Assembly (NCBI RefSeq): GCF_044068625.1
Contig: NZ_JBIPKH010000004.1
Span: 1-64,000 of the forward strand
DNA length: 64,000 nucleotides
Reading direction: 5' to 3'
Source: Desulfurivibrio sp044068625
GTDB taxonomy: Bacteria > Desulfobacterota > Desulfobulbia > Desulfobulbales > Desulfurivibrionaceae
Part shown: positions 1 through 7,923 of the stretch, one piece after another
How the letters are laid out: every line of letters begins with the position of its first letter
Numbering within the stretch: the first letter of the stretch is position 1
Made by a program: the position numbers and the translations under genes
The notes under the pieces: generated by a model
What the model was told of the DNA's origin: nothing
The model's input: the letters and a program-made list of their open reading frames with translations, nothing else
Database searches by the model: none

Positions 1-19
1 AGCCAGGAGGTGTAGCGTG

Positions 20-1066
20 ATGCGTAAAATTGCCCTGCTGTCATTGTCTCTGCTGTTGGCCCTGGTGGTTCCCGTCCTGGCCGCCGAACCGCAACGGGAG
101 TTGATCCTGCTCAACTGGAGCGACTACCTGGACCCCGACTTGGTTAAGCGCTTCGAAGCGGCCCACAACGCCAAGCTGACCCAGGTCCTTTACGCCAGCG
201 ACGAGCAGCGGACCGAACAGTTACTGGAGACCGACGGGAGGGGTTATGACCTGATCCTGACCTCGGGGATCGATTTGGGGGTTTATGTCCGGCGCGGCTG
301 GGTGGCCCCCCTTGAGGTCGAGCGACTGCCCAACCTGAAGCATATGTCCCCCAGGTGGCGCCGGGTGTTTCCCGATGCCGAACGCTACGCGGTGCCTTAC
401 TTTTGGGGCACCCTGGGGATCGCCTATCGCCGGGATCTGGTGGACACGCCGGTCACCAGTTGGCGGCAACTCTTCGAGCCGGCGGCGGAACTGCGCGGCA
501 AGATCGCCATGCTCAGCAGCCCGCGGGATGTTGTCGCCGCGGCCCTCAAGGCCTTGGGCTTCTCGGTCAACAGCGAGGACCGTGAGGCCCTGGAGCGGGT
601 CAGGGGGGTGTTGCGGGCCCAGAGGCCCCATGTTCACAGCTATCTCTACATCTCCATGGACGAGGAGTCCTCGCTGGTCAAAGGCGAGGTGGTGGCCGCC
701 ATGGCCTACAACGGCGACGCCCTGATGCTGGCCCAGCATAACGAGAACATCGTTTATGTCCTGCCCGAGGAGGGGAGTGTCATCTGGGTCGATTATTTAG
801 TCGTCGCCCGCCATGCCAAAAATCCCGCTCTGGCCCACGCCTTCCTGAATTTTATCAATGAGCCGGAAAACGCGGCCCAGATGGCGAATTTCGTCTACTA
901 CGCGACCCCGAATCTGGCCGCCGAAAAGCTGCTGGACCCCGAGTTCCTTGCCGATCGGACCATCTATCCCGATGAGAGCAGTTTGCTCCACTCGGAATTT
1001 TACCAGCCCCTGAGCCCCCGTGGCCAGAGACTCTGGTACATTGCCGTCAAGGAGATTCTGCAATAG
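20..1066 (+). CDS. PotD/NspS-like periplasmic polyamine-binding protein
   Basis: Predicted 348-residue extracytoplasmic solute-binding protein of the spermidine/putrescine (PotD/PotF) family. An N-terminal hydrophobic signal peptide ends near VLAA (about residue 22), followed by the family opening LNWSDYLDPDLVKRFE and the PYFWGTLGIAYRRD segment typical of PotD. The ATG at 20 is preferred over an in-frame GTG at 17 because AGGAGG at 5-10 is well placed. No permease or ATPase genes follow. Instead a membrane GGDEF-EAL gene starts 8 bases downstream with its own AGGAGG, so a signalling role like NspS, which reports polyamines to MbaA in Vibrio, is more likely than transport. The ligand is inferred; genes left of the window are unseen. 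Confidence 0.88.
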   Translation: MRKIALLSLSLLLALVVPVLAAEPQRELILLNWSDYLDPDLVKRFEAAHNAKLTQVLYASDEQRTEQLLETDGRGYDLILTSGIDLGVYVRRGWVAPLEVERLPNLKHMSPRWRRVFPDAERYAVPYFWGTLGIAYRRDLVDTPVTSWRQLFEPAAELRGKIAMLSSPRDVVAAALKALGFSVNSEDREALERVRGVLRAQRPHVHSYLYISMDEESSLVKGEVVAAMAYNGDALMLAQHNENIVYVLPEEGSVIWVDYLVVARHAKNPALAHAFLNFINEPENAAQMANFVYYATPNLAAEKLLDPEFLADRTIYPDESSLLHSEFYQPLSPRGQRLWYIAVKEILQ

Positions 1067-1073
1067 GAGGCCC

Positions 1074-3527
1074 ATGAGGCTCACGAGCAAACTGTCATTG
1101 TTGCTGCTGCCGCTGGTGGCGATCCCCTTGCTGATTGTCGGGGCGGTGGCCTATCTGCGGTTAAGTGCCGTGGCCGAGGAGCGCAGTGGCGCCCAGATCG
1201 AAACCCTGCTCGAGCAGATCCGGTTCCAGGTGGAAAACCGGGTGGCCACGGCCCGTTCCAACCTCTTTCTGTTCAGCGACTACCCCCTGATCAGGAGATA
1301 CTTTCTTGCCGAAAGCGAGGAGGAACGCTATCTGGTGTTGTTTCATCCGGTGCAGCGGCAGTTGCTGAACATTCAGCGGAACTATCCTGAATACTACGAA
1401 CTGCGCATCCTGCTGCCGGATGGTTTCGAGGATCTGCGGGTGGTCAATCGTGAGCTGCCCAACCACTCTGAAGAGGCTTTCGACGGCCCGACCCTGCAGG
1501 AGATCCGTGGGGCTCCCGATAATGTCGTGGTGCGGTTTGCCCGCAATCCGGACAATGATGAACTGGCCTGTTACATAATCAAGCGGATCAGCCTGGCCAA
1601 CGAGGCGGTGGATGATCCCGGCACCCCTCCGACACTGCGCGGCTATTTCAGTATCACTCTGGATAGCATGTTCCTGCTTCGCCAGCTGGAGGAGAATCTG
1701 CTGGGCGAGCGGAGCGGTCTCTTCCTCACCGATGACTTGGGCCGCCTCCGTTATCTGCCGGCCCACCTCGGTTGGCTGGGGGGGCAGAATCTGCCCCTGC
1801 TCTGGCTGCATGACGGGGAGCGGGACCGGTTGACGCAAAGGGTGGAGCTGGCCGCCGGCAGCTTCCAGGTCAGGAGTCAGCGGCTTTACGGCAAGCTCTG
1901 GCTCCACGCCATCATCTGCGAACGGGAACTGCACACCGCCAGCCACGCCCTGGGGCGGAAGGTGGGCTGGATCACCCTGGCGGCCCTGCTGATCTCCCTT
2001 AGCCTGATCTTCCTGGGCTTGACCAAACTGGTACTTGGCCCGGTGGCCCGGCTGCGGCAGGGGATCAAGCTTCTTTCCGCCGGCGGCGAACTGGTGCAGG
2101 TCCCGGTGGAGAGTGGGGACGAGCTGGGTGAGCTGGCCCAGGAGTTCAACCGCATGGGTCTGGCCCTGAAGGAGTCCAACGAGCAGATTCGCAACCTGGC
2201 CTATAACGACTACCTCACCGAATTGCCCAACCGCTTCCTCTTCCTCAAGACCCTGCGCCAGGCGATGAATGTCGCCCTGCGCGAAAAAGGGCAACTGGGC
2301 CTGCTGTTTATCGACCTGGATAACTTCAAGAATATCAATGATATTCTTGGTCATCACGTTGGCGATCAGCTCCTCAAGGAGGTGTCGCTGCGGCTGCGGG
2401 ATAATCTGCGGGGCGTCGATCTGGCCGGCCGGGTTGACCCGGGAGAGTTCAAGCACGAGCTGGCCCGGCTGGGTGGCGATGAATTCACCGTCCTGATCCA
2501 CGGGGTAACTTCGGCGGTTGGTATCAGCAAGGTGGCCAGACGCCTGATCACGGCCATCGAGCGCCCCTTCATTTTTGAAGGGAATCAGTATTTTATCAGC
2601 GCCAGTATCGGTATCGCCATCTTCCCCGCCGACGGCGACAACTCGGAAGATCTGATCAAACATGCCGATATGGCCATGTACCAGGCGAAGAAGCTCGGCA
2701 AGGGTCGTTTCGAATTTTATTCCAAGGAGCTCAGTAAATTGGTTCTGGAACGAACCCATTTGGAAAGGCGCCTGCGGGCCGCCCTTGATGAGGAGGCCTT
2801 TGAACTCTTCTACCAGCCGATCATCGACAGCCAGAGCCGGAAGGTGGTCATGCTGGAGGCGCTGATCCGCTGGAACGATCCCGAGCTGGGGCGGGTCGCC
2901 CCCGGTTACTTCATCCCCCTTGCCGAAGAGATGGGCCTGATCAATGCCCTGGGCGAATGGGTGCTGCGGACGGCCTGCAACCATTTGCGGGAGTGGCAGG
3001 AGCAGGGGCTGGTGGGCCTGCTGGTCGCGGTGAATGTTTCCGGTCGCCAGTTGGAGAAGCCCGAGTTTGCCGACCAGGTCCGCGACAGCCTGAACTTCTG
3101 CGGCGTTCCCCCAGAATCGCTGCATCTGGAACTGACTGAAAGCGCCGTGATTCAAGGGGAGGTGGGGGTACTGGCGACCTTGAGCAAGCTGAGGAAGATC
3201 GGTGTGCGTATCGCCCTGGATGATTTCGGCACCGGTTATTCCTCCCTCAGCTATCTCCGCCATCTGCCCATCGATATCCTCAAGATCGACCGCAGCTTTA
3301 TCCAGGGGCTGGGCCAGCAGAACAACAATATCATTCTGTCGGCGATCATCACCATGGCCCAGGCCCTGAACCTTAAGGTCGTGGCCGAGGGGGTGGAAAC
3401 CCAGGAGCAGTTCGCCTTCCTGCGAAAAGAACGTTGCGACCTGGTCCAGGGCTATCTCTTCCAGCGCCCGGAATCGGTGGCCAAGATCACCCCGAAGTTG
3501 ATCTGCGGCAAACTCAAGCTCCACTGA
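1074..3527 (+). CDS. MbaA-like membrane GGDEF-EAL protein
   Basis: 817-residue bifunctional c-di-GMP enzyme candidate. It has a transmembrane helix near residues 5-27, a large periplasmic sensor region, a second helix near 297-320, then HAMP, GGDEF and EAL domains. The cyclase motif is intact (LGGDEF, about 467-471, with DLDNFKNIND), but a short insertion before it removes a recognisable RxxD inhibitory site. The phosphodiesterase half has EAL (about 593), DDFGTGYSSL, KIDRSF and VAEGVET, so it looks catalytically complete. ATG 1074 was chosen because AGGAGG at 1065-1070 precedes it; longer reading into the upstream gene is unsupported. Coupling to the PotD-like gene suggests the periplasmic domain reads the binding protein, as in NspS/MbaA. 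Confidence 0.93.
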   Translation: MRLTSKLSLLLLPLVAIPLLIVGAVAYLRLSAVAEERSGAQIETLLEQIRFQVENRVATARSNLFLFSDYPLIRRYFLAESEEERYLVLFHPVQRQLLNIQRNYPEYYELRILLPDGFEDLRVVNRELPNHSEEAFDGPTLQEIRGAPDNVVVRFARNPDNDELACYIIKRISLANEAVDDPGTPPTLRGYFSITLDSMFLLRQLEENLLGERSGLFLTDDLGRLRYLPAHLGWLGGQNLPLLWLHDGERDRLTQRVELAAGSFQVRSQRLYGKLWLHAIICERELHTASHALGRKVGWITLAALLISLSLIFLGLTKLVLGPVARLRQGIKLLSAGGELVQVPVESGDELGELAQEFNRMGLALKESNEQIRNLAYNDYLTELPNRFLFLKTLRQAMNVALREKGQLGLLFIDLDNFKNINDILGHHVGDQLLKEVSLRLRDNLRGVDLAGRVDPGEFKHELARLGGDEFTVLIHGVTSAVGISKVARRLITAIERPFIFEGNQYFISASIGIAIFPADGDNSEDLIKHADMAMYQAKKLGKGRFEFYSKELSKLVLERTHLERRLRAALDEEAFELFYQPIIDSQSRKVVMLEALIRWNDPELGRVAPGYFIPLAEEMGLINALGEWVLRTACNHLREWQEQGLVGLLVAVNVSGRQLEKPEFADQVRDSLNFCGVPPESLHLELTESAVIQGEVGVLATLSKLRKIGVRIALDDFGTGYSSLSYLRHLPIDILKIDRSFIQGLGQQNNNIILSAIITMAQALNLKVVAEGVETQEQFAFLRKERCDLVQGYLFQRPESVAKITPKLICGKLKLH

Positions 3528-3579
3528 TTCGCCCGAACTCTTTTAGGGATCGTGCGGAGCGGCCCTGGCGGTTTTTTCG

Positions 3580-3616
3580 TTGACAAGCCACAATGGGATC
3601 GCTAGTTAAATATAGT
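3580..3616 (+). promoter_or_regulatory. possible katG promoter region
   Basis: A perfect TTGACA at 3580-3585 is followed by an AT-rich stretch with TTAAAT (3606-3611) and TATAGT (3611-3616). Spacing to either candidate -10 (20 and 25 bases) is longer than the usual 17, so which hexamers work together is unclear. Confidence 0.3.
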
Positions 3617-3633
3617 AATAGTCTCTAAAAGCA

Positions 3634-3665
3634 AAAAGCTGACAAGCTTTCCGCTGCCAGCTTTT
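3634..3665. repeat. 8-bp inverted repeat in katG leader
   Basis: AAAAGCTG (3634-3641) and its exact reverse complement CAGCTTTT (3658-3665) are separated by 16 bases, just upstream of the katG ribosome-binding site. It may be an operator or an mRNA stem; it does not match a PerR box that I can recognise. Confidence 0.35.
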
Positions 3666-3691
3666 AACTAAAACCCTACAGGAGAACACCC

Positions 3692-5887
3692 ATGAGTGAA
3701 ATGAGCAAGTGCCCGGTAACCGGCAAAACCGGCAGCGCCACCGCCGGCAGAGGCCCCGCAACCCGTGACTGGTGGCCCAATCAGCTTAATCTGGGCATCC
3801 TGCACCAGCACGCCCCGGCCTCCAACCCCCTGGGGCCTGATTTCAACTACGCCGAAGAGTTCAAAAAACTCGATCTGCCGGCGCTGAAGAAGGACTTGGT
3901 CGCCCTGATGACCGACTCCCAGGAGTGGTGGCCGGCCGACTGGGGCCACTACGGCGGCCTGATGATCCGCATGGCCTGGCACAGCGCCGGCACTTACCGC
4001 ACCGGGGACGGCCGGGGCGGCGGCGGCACCGGCAACCAGCGTTTCGCTCCGGTCAACAGCTGGCCGGACAACGCCAACCTGGACAAGTCCCGCCGCCTGC
4101 TCTGGCCCATCAAACAGAAATATGGCAACCGGATCTCCTGGGCCGATCTGATGATTTTAGCCGGCAACTGCGCTCTCGAGTCCATGGGTTTTAAGACCTT
4201 CGGCTTTGGCGGCGGTCGCACCGACATCTGGCAACCGGAAGAGGATATCTACTGGGGGGCCGAGGCTGAATGGCTGGGGGACAAGCGCTACAGCGGCGAT
4301 CGGCAGCTGGAAAACCCCTTGGCCGCCGTGCAGATGGGCCTGATCTATGTCAATCCCGAAGGCCCCAACGGCAACCCCGATCCGGTGGCCTCGGGTCGGG
4401 ATGTGCGGGAAACCTTTGCCCGCATGGGGATGGACGACGAGGAGACGGTGGCCTTGACCGCCGGCGGCCATACCTTCGGCAAATGCCACGGCGCCGGGCC
4501 GGCTTCGCACGTGGGCCCCGAACCGGAAGCCGCGCCCATGGAAGAGCAGGGGCTGGGCTGGAAGAATTCCATGGGCAGCGGCAAGGGCGGGGATACCATC
4601 ACCAGCGGCATTGAAGGGGCCTGGAAGCCCAATCCCACCAAATGGGACATGGGCTACCTCAACACCCTGTTCAAATACGAGTGGGAACTGGTCAAGAGTC
4701 CGGCCGGGGCCAATCAGTGGCTGGCCAAGGATGTGGCCGAAGAGGACATGATCCCCGATGCCCACGACCCGTCCAAAAAACGTCGGCCGATGATGACCAC
4801 CGCCGATCTGTCCATGCGGTTCGATCCGATCTATGGGCCCATCGCCCGGCGCTACCAGCAGAACCCCGAGGAGTTCGCCGATGCCTTCGCCCGGGCCTGG
4901 TTCAAGCTGACCCACCGCGACATGGGGCCCAAGGTTCGTTACCTGGGCCCGGAAGTGCCGAAAGAAGACCTGATCTGGCAGGATCCGGTTCCCGCCGTCG
5001 AGCATCCCCTGATCGACGCCCAGGATATTGCCGAGCTTAAGGCCAAGGTTATGGCCTCGGGCCTCACCGTCGCCGAACTGGTGGCCACCGCCTGGGCCTC
5101 GGCCTCCACCTTCCGGGGCTCGGACAAGCGCGGCGGCGCCAACGGCGCCCGCGTCCGCCTGGCACCGCAGAAGGATTGGCAGGTCAACCAGCCGGCCCAA
5201 CTGGCCAGGGTGCTGGGGGAGCTGGAAACCATCCAGCGGGAGTTCAACAACGCCCAGGCAGGCGGCAAAAAAGTGTCGCTGGCCGATCTGATCGTGCTGG
5301 GCGGTTGCGCCGCCGTGGAATCGGCGGCTAAAGCCGGTGGGCACAGCGTCGAGGTCCCCTTTACCCCCGGTCGGATGGACGCCTCCCAGGAGCAGACCCA
5401 CCTTAAATCTTTCGCGATCATGGAACCCGAGGCCGACGGTTTCCGCAACTACCAGAAGCAGACCTACACCGTTTCGGCCGAGGAGATGCTGGTGGATAAG
5501 GCCCACCTGCTGACCCTGAGCGCCCCGCAGATGACGGTGCTGCTCGGCGGTCTGCGGGTGCTGGGCGCCAATTACCAGAGCGCACCGCACGGGGTGTTCA
5601 CCAACCGGCCCGGCCAGTTGACCAACGACTTCTTTGCTAATCTGCTGGACATGAACACGGCCTGGCAGCCCACCTCCGAGACCCGGGACACCTTTGAGGG
5701 CCGCGACCGCAAGAGCGGCGAGCTTAAGTGGACCGCCACCCGGGTGGACCTGATTTTCGGTTCCAACTCCCAGTTGCGGGCCCTGGCCGAGGTCTATGCC
5801 CAGGATGACGCGCGAGAGAAGTTCGTGCGCGACTTCGTCGCCGCCTGGAACAAAGTGATGAACCTGGACCGCTTCGACCTTGCCTGA
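3692..5887 (+). CDS. katG: catalase-peroxidase
   Basis: 731-residue bifunctional haem catalase-peroxidase that removes hydrogen peroxide, full length for the family. The distal site Arg93-Met-Ala-Trp96-His97 is present. Trp96, Tyr219 (LIYVNPEGPNG) and Met245 (FARMGMDDEE) form the Trp-Tyr-Met adduct set needed for catalase activity. The proximal haem ligand is His260 in GGHTFGKCHG. No signal peptide is seen, so it is cytoplasmic. ATG 3692 follows AGGAG at 3680-3684. The gene stands alone with its own leader and a strong hairpin after it. It implies exposure to oxygen or peroxide in an otherwise anaerobic-looking genome. Confidence 0.98.
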   Translation: MSEMSKCPVTGKTGSATAGRGPATRDWWPNQLNLGILHQHAPASNPLGPDFNYAEEFKKLDLPALKKDLVALMTDSQEWWPADWGHYGGLMIRMAWHSAGTYRTGDGRGGGGTGNQRFAPVNSWPDNANLDKSRRLLWPIKQKYGNRISWADLMILAGNCALESMGFKTFGFGGGRTDIWQPEEDIYWGAEAEWLGDKRYSGDRQLENPLAAVQMGLIYVNPEGPNGNPDPVASGRDVRETFARMGMDDEETVALTAGGHTFGKCHGAGPASHVGPEPEAAPMEEQGLGWKNSMGSGKGGDTITSGIEGAWKPNPTKWDMGYLNTLFKYEWELVKSPAGANQWLAKDVAEEDMIPDAHDPSKKRRPMMTTADLSMRFDPIYGPIARRYQQNPEEFADAFARAWFKLTHRDMGPKVRYLGPEVPKEDLIWQDPVPAVEHPLIDAQDIAELKAKVMASGLTVAELVATAWASASTFRGSDKRGGANGARVRLAPQKDWQVNQPAQLARVLGELETIQREFNNAQAGGKKVSLADLIVLGGCAAVESAAKAGGHSVEVPFTPGRMDASQEQTHLKSFAIMEPEADGFRNYQKQTYTVSAEEMLVDKAHLLTLSAPQMTVLLGGLRVLGANYQSAPHGVFTNRPGQLTNDFFANLLDMNTAWQPTSETRDTFEGRDRKSGELKWTATRVDLIFGSNSQLRALAEVYAQDDAREKFVRDFVAAWNKVMNLDRFDLA

Positions 5888-5920
5888 TGCGTTACAGGTA
5901 AAAGCCCGTAAGCCCGGCTT

Positions 5921-5953
5921 CGGTGCAGCGACCGGTATTCCGTCGCTGCACCG
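5921..5953 (+). terminator. 12-bp perfect hairpin after katG
   Basis: CGGTGCAGCGAC (5921-5932) pairs perfectly with GTCGCTGCACCG (5942-5953) across a 9-base loop, 33 bases after the katG stop. No T-tract follows, so it may act as an mRNA 3' stabiliser or a factor-dependent terminator rather than a classical intrinsic terminator. Confidence 0.5.
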
Positions 5954-5991
5954 GAGCACCATGGGTGCGGTGAGATCACCTTGGGAGGGAG

Positions 5992-6258
5992 GAGCAACAA
6001 AAATTTCATCACCTGATCGAAAACTTCATCGCCACGCTGATTCAGGACCCGGCGGTTTCGCAGGCGGAAAAATCGCAGATCCTCTACCCGTGCGCCGCCA
6101 ACGTCATCAGGCAACATCCCCATCTCGGTTACGAACTGATTCAAGCCATGCTGGCCATGAAGGAGGAGATGGTGGGCCACTTCGAACAGAAAAAATTTAT
6201 CTCGTTCATCCACCTGCTCAGCGGGAAAAAACCGGAAGATAGCCAATTGTTCAATTAG
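5992..6258 (+). pseudogene. hypothetical protein lacking a usable start codon
   Basis: An open frame of about 88 codons ends at TAG 6256-6258 and has protein-like character: QKFHHLIENF, EKSQILYPCAANVI, LQ-type helices such as ELIQAMLAMKEEMVGHFEQ, and FISFIHLLSG. It is amphipathic and not a shadow of another gene. A strong Shine-Dalgarno (GGGAGGGAGGA, 5983-5993) sits directly in front, but no ATG, GTG or TTG occurs in frame between the upstream TGA at 5971 and the coding stretch. The first in-frame ATG is deep in the protein. Either the start codon was lost, a rare start is used, or there is a base error. I do not recognise the family. Confidence 0.4.
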
Positions 6259-6271
6259 TCAGGAGAAAAAG

Positions 6272-6415
6272 ATGAAATTCGATGAATACTTCGCGACCAC
6301 CCGGGGCCGGGGGGTTCTGGCCACCGCCGCCGCCGACGGCAAGGTTGACGCCGCTGGGAAGAGGAGAGCGAAAACAGGCCCGGCGCCAGGGAATCCTGCC
6401 GGGCGGGGGGCTTGA
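6272..6415 (+). pseudogene. truncated PPOX-type flavin-nucleotide-binding protein
   Basis: The first 28 codons read MKFDEYFATTRGRGVLATAA then DGKVDAA, the characteristic N-terminus of small pyridoxamine-5'-phosphate-oxidase-like (PPOX) proteins of about 150 residues. After about 6355 the frame changes to GKRRAKTGPAPG-type filler and stops at TGA 6413-6415, giving only 47 codons. AGGAGAAAAAG precedes the ATG. The rest of the gene has been deleted; the breakpoint abuts a hairpin and a minus-strand zinc-ribbon gene. It is non-functional as it stands. Confidence 0.6.
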
Positions 6416-6420
6416 TTTTT
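6378..6420 (+). terminator. intrinsic-terminator-like hairpin
   Basis: GCCCGGC (6378-6384) pairs with GCCGGGC (6398-6404). It is followed after a G-rich spacer by ATTTTTT starting at 6415. It lies at the end of the truncated PPOX gene and just beyond the stop of the convergent zinc-ribbon gene. Confidence 0.4.
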
Positions 6421-6426
6421 TGCTGT

Positions 6427-6573
6427 CTAATCCATGGGTTCCATGTCACGCCCACAGCATTTGGGGACATCGGCACCTTTTTTTACATTCATGTACTTGT
6501 TGCAAGTGGCGCAATAATAGGCCCCGTCGCTGGCAGCTTTTTCATCGGACCACTCGGTTTTGCCCCCCGGCAT
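6427..6573 (-). CDS. 48-residue zinc-ribbon protein
   Basis: A very short minus-strand gene encodes a rubredoxin-like zinc ribbon. Two CxxC-type knuckles are visible: YYCATCNKY (Cys21, Cys24) and VPKCCGRDMEPMD at the C-terminus (Cys39, Cys40). The second knuckle is unusual because Cys-Cys replaces the normal C-x-x-C/CG spacing. Start ATG 6573 follows an in-frame TGA closely, so it cannot extend further; GAGG lies only a few bases upstream. Such minidomains are common in anaerobes as stand-alone redox or zinc proteins, but no specific function can be assigned. It sits in a strip of broken genes and may itself be a remnant of a larger C-terminal domain. Confidence 0.6.
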   Translation of the reverse strand: MPGGKTEWSDEKAASDGAYYCATCNKYMNVKKGADVPKCCGRDMEPMD

Positions 6574-6646
6574 ATCCTCGATTCACCAGCAGTCGCATGC
6601 GCATTGGGCCCCGGCAAAAGTATGAAACCGAACTGGAGATTTGTGG

Positions 6647-7096
6647 GTGCAGATACTGGTCGATTGTGATGCCATGCCCGCCGTGATCCGGGAGATTCTA
6701 TTCCGGGCCGGGGAGCGCTTTAAGATCACCGTGACCCTGGTGGCCAACCAGCGTCTGGCGCCGGTGCGGTCGCGCTTTGTCAAAACCGTTGTCGTTCCGG
6801 CCGGCCCCGATGCGGCCGACGACCGGATCGTTGAACTGGTGGTAGCCGCCGATCTGGTGATCACCGCCGATATCCCCCTGGCCGACCGGGTGGTCAGCAA
6901 GGGGGCCTTTGCCATTAACCCCCGGGGGGAGCTTTACACCGAAGAGAACATCAAGGAACGCCTGGCCACCCGTGACCTGCTGACCGAGCTGCGCGGTGAT
7001 GGGGTGATCACCGGCGGCCCGCCCACCTTCAGCCAGAAAGATCGGCGCGTCTTTGCCGATCAGCTTGACCGCTTTCTTACCCGGTACTGCCGATGA
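6647..7096 (+). CDS. YaiI/YqxD family (UPF0178, DUF188) protein
   Basis: 149-residue protein of the conserved YaiI/YqxD family, whose fold resembles PIN-like nucleases. Family landmarks include QILVDCDAMPAVIREIL at the N-terminus, RLAPVRSRFVKTVVVP, DAADDRIVELV, TADIPLADRVV and NPRGELYTEENIKERL. GTG 6647 is chosen because GGAG at 6635-6638 lies 8 bases upstream; an in-frame TTG at 6641 is too close to it. The molecular role of the family is not settled. It stands alone among remnant genes. Confidence 0.88.
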   Translation: MQILVDCDAMPAVIREILFRAGERFKITVTLVANQRLAPVRSRFVKTVVVPAGPDAADDRIVELVVAADLVITADIPLADRVVSKGAFAINPRGELYTEENIKERLATRDLLTELRGDGVITGGPPTFSQKDRRVFADQLDRFLTRYCR

Positions 7097-7155
7097 GGTT
7101 TAGTCCGTGTTTATGCCCGTAAGCTTTGAGTAGGGGGGCAGTAAGCCTTCGGAGC

Positions 7156-7575
7156 CTATTTTCTCTTTTTTTGTTTGCCGGGGGGGTACTTGGCTTTGTG
7201 GGTGTCGAAATCACGGTATGGGCGATCGCTGTCCATCTCGATAACCACCGGACTGCCCAACTGAACCCGCAAGGCCCGGGGGAGGGTGGCGCTTATCTGC
7301 CAGGCCCCGCCGTCCAGATAGTAGTAAACCTTGCGGTCCATGGCAAAATAGACCTGGATCGCCGGATAGTAGCGGTAAGTGTGCACCTGCTTACGCCTGT
7401 GACCGTGGGCGGGGGCATGGTCTGGTGGGCCTGGGGCCGGCTGGACAACCACAGGGCCGGGATGAGGCGGCGTCACGATGACGGGTCTCGGAGGCCCCGG
7501 CACTCGACAAGCCGATGCCGCCAAAGCCAGAAGTGCCAGAATGGTAATAAAAAAAATCCCTTTAACGCTGCGCAT
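7156..7575 (-). CDS. proline-rich lipoprotein, unknown function
   Basis: 139 residues. A signal peptide with lipobox ASAC (Cys23) predicts a lipid-anchored envelope protein. It is followed by a Pro-rich segment (GPPRPVIVTPPHPGP), a His-containing patch, and a C-terminal part with YPAIQVYFAMDRKVYYYLDGG and a basic tail KQKKRK. The YYxxDGGAWQ pattern recalls small envelope proteins that bind surfaces or periplasmic partners, but I cannot name a family. GGAGGG lies about 9 bases upstream of ATG 7575. Confidence 0.72.
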   Translation of the reverse strand: MRSVKGIFFITILALLALAASACRVPGPPRPVIVTPPHPGPVVVQPAPGPPDHAPAHGHRRKQVHTYRYYPAIQVYFAMDRKVYYYLDGGAWQISATLPRALRVQLGSPVVIEMDSDRPYRDFDTHKAKYPPGKQKKRK

Positions 7576-7713
7576 AGTGGTTGATCCCTCCAGAGCGATC
7601 CATCATTTTAGCTAAACCGAGTAGCCCCGATCCTAACTGCTAGGGACTGGTGAAAGATTCAGGCCGTTTTTCTTAATTGCTGCCCCGCTTGAAGTCAACC
7701 AAATTAAGAATGA

Positions 7714-7923
7714 CCAACGATCCCACCGCCGGCCAACCAGATCGTTTACGTCAAGGCCCGTAAGCCCGATCAGCTTTTCCCGCTTGAACTGTTCGACACC
7801 GTCTGGGTTCAGGGCACCATGCAAACGGAGAGCTTCAGCAGTGAACTGGGCCGGGCGGGCTACAGCATCATCGCCGACAGCGTCGAACCCTACCAGGAAG
7901 ATGCCGTGATCATGCCGGAATGA
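7714..7923 (+). pseudogene. C-terminal remnant of a DUF3299-type protein
   Basis: An open stretch after TGA 7711-7713 encodes IPPPPANQIVYVKARKP, then DTVWVQGTMQTESFSSELG and AGYSIIADSVEPY, ending at TGA 7921-7923. This matches the end of DUF3299 periplasmic/lipoprotein-type proteins (PPPPxNQxxYV and GY.L.A..VEPY). No start codon or N-terminal part is present upstream, so this is a broken gene. Its last bases overlap the end of the convergent hoxH. Confidence 0.55.

Noticed and set aside
5880..6242. Frame from the katG end through 6242.
   Set aside because: Wrong phase relative to the protein-like frame ending at 6258; composition is shadow-like and it runs through the hairpin.
5901..7765. 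Repeated string GCCCGTAAGCCCG near 5903 and 7757.
   Set aside because: Short, two copies only, in unrelated contexts; chance is likely in this base composition.
7633..7824. Minus-strand frame of 63 codons beyond hoxH.
   Set aside because: It is opposite the DUF3299 remnant and shows no motif or ribosome-binding site.
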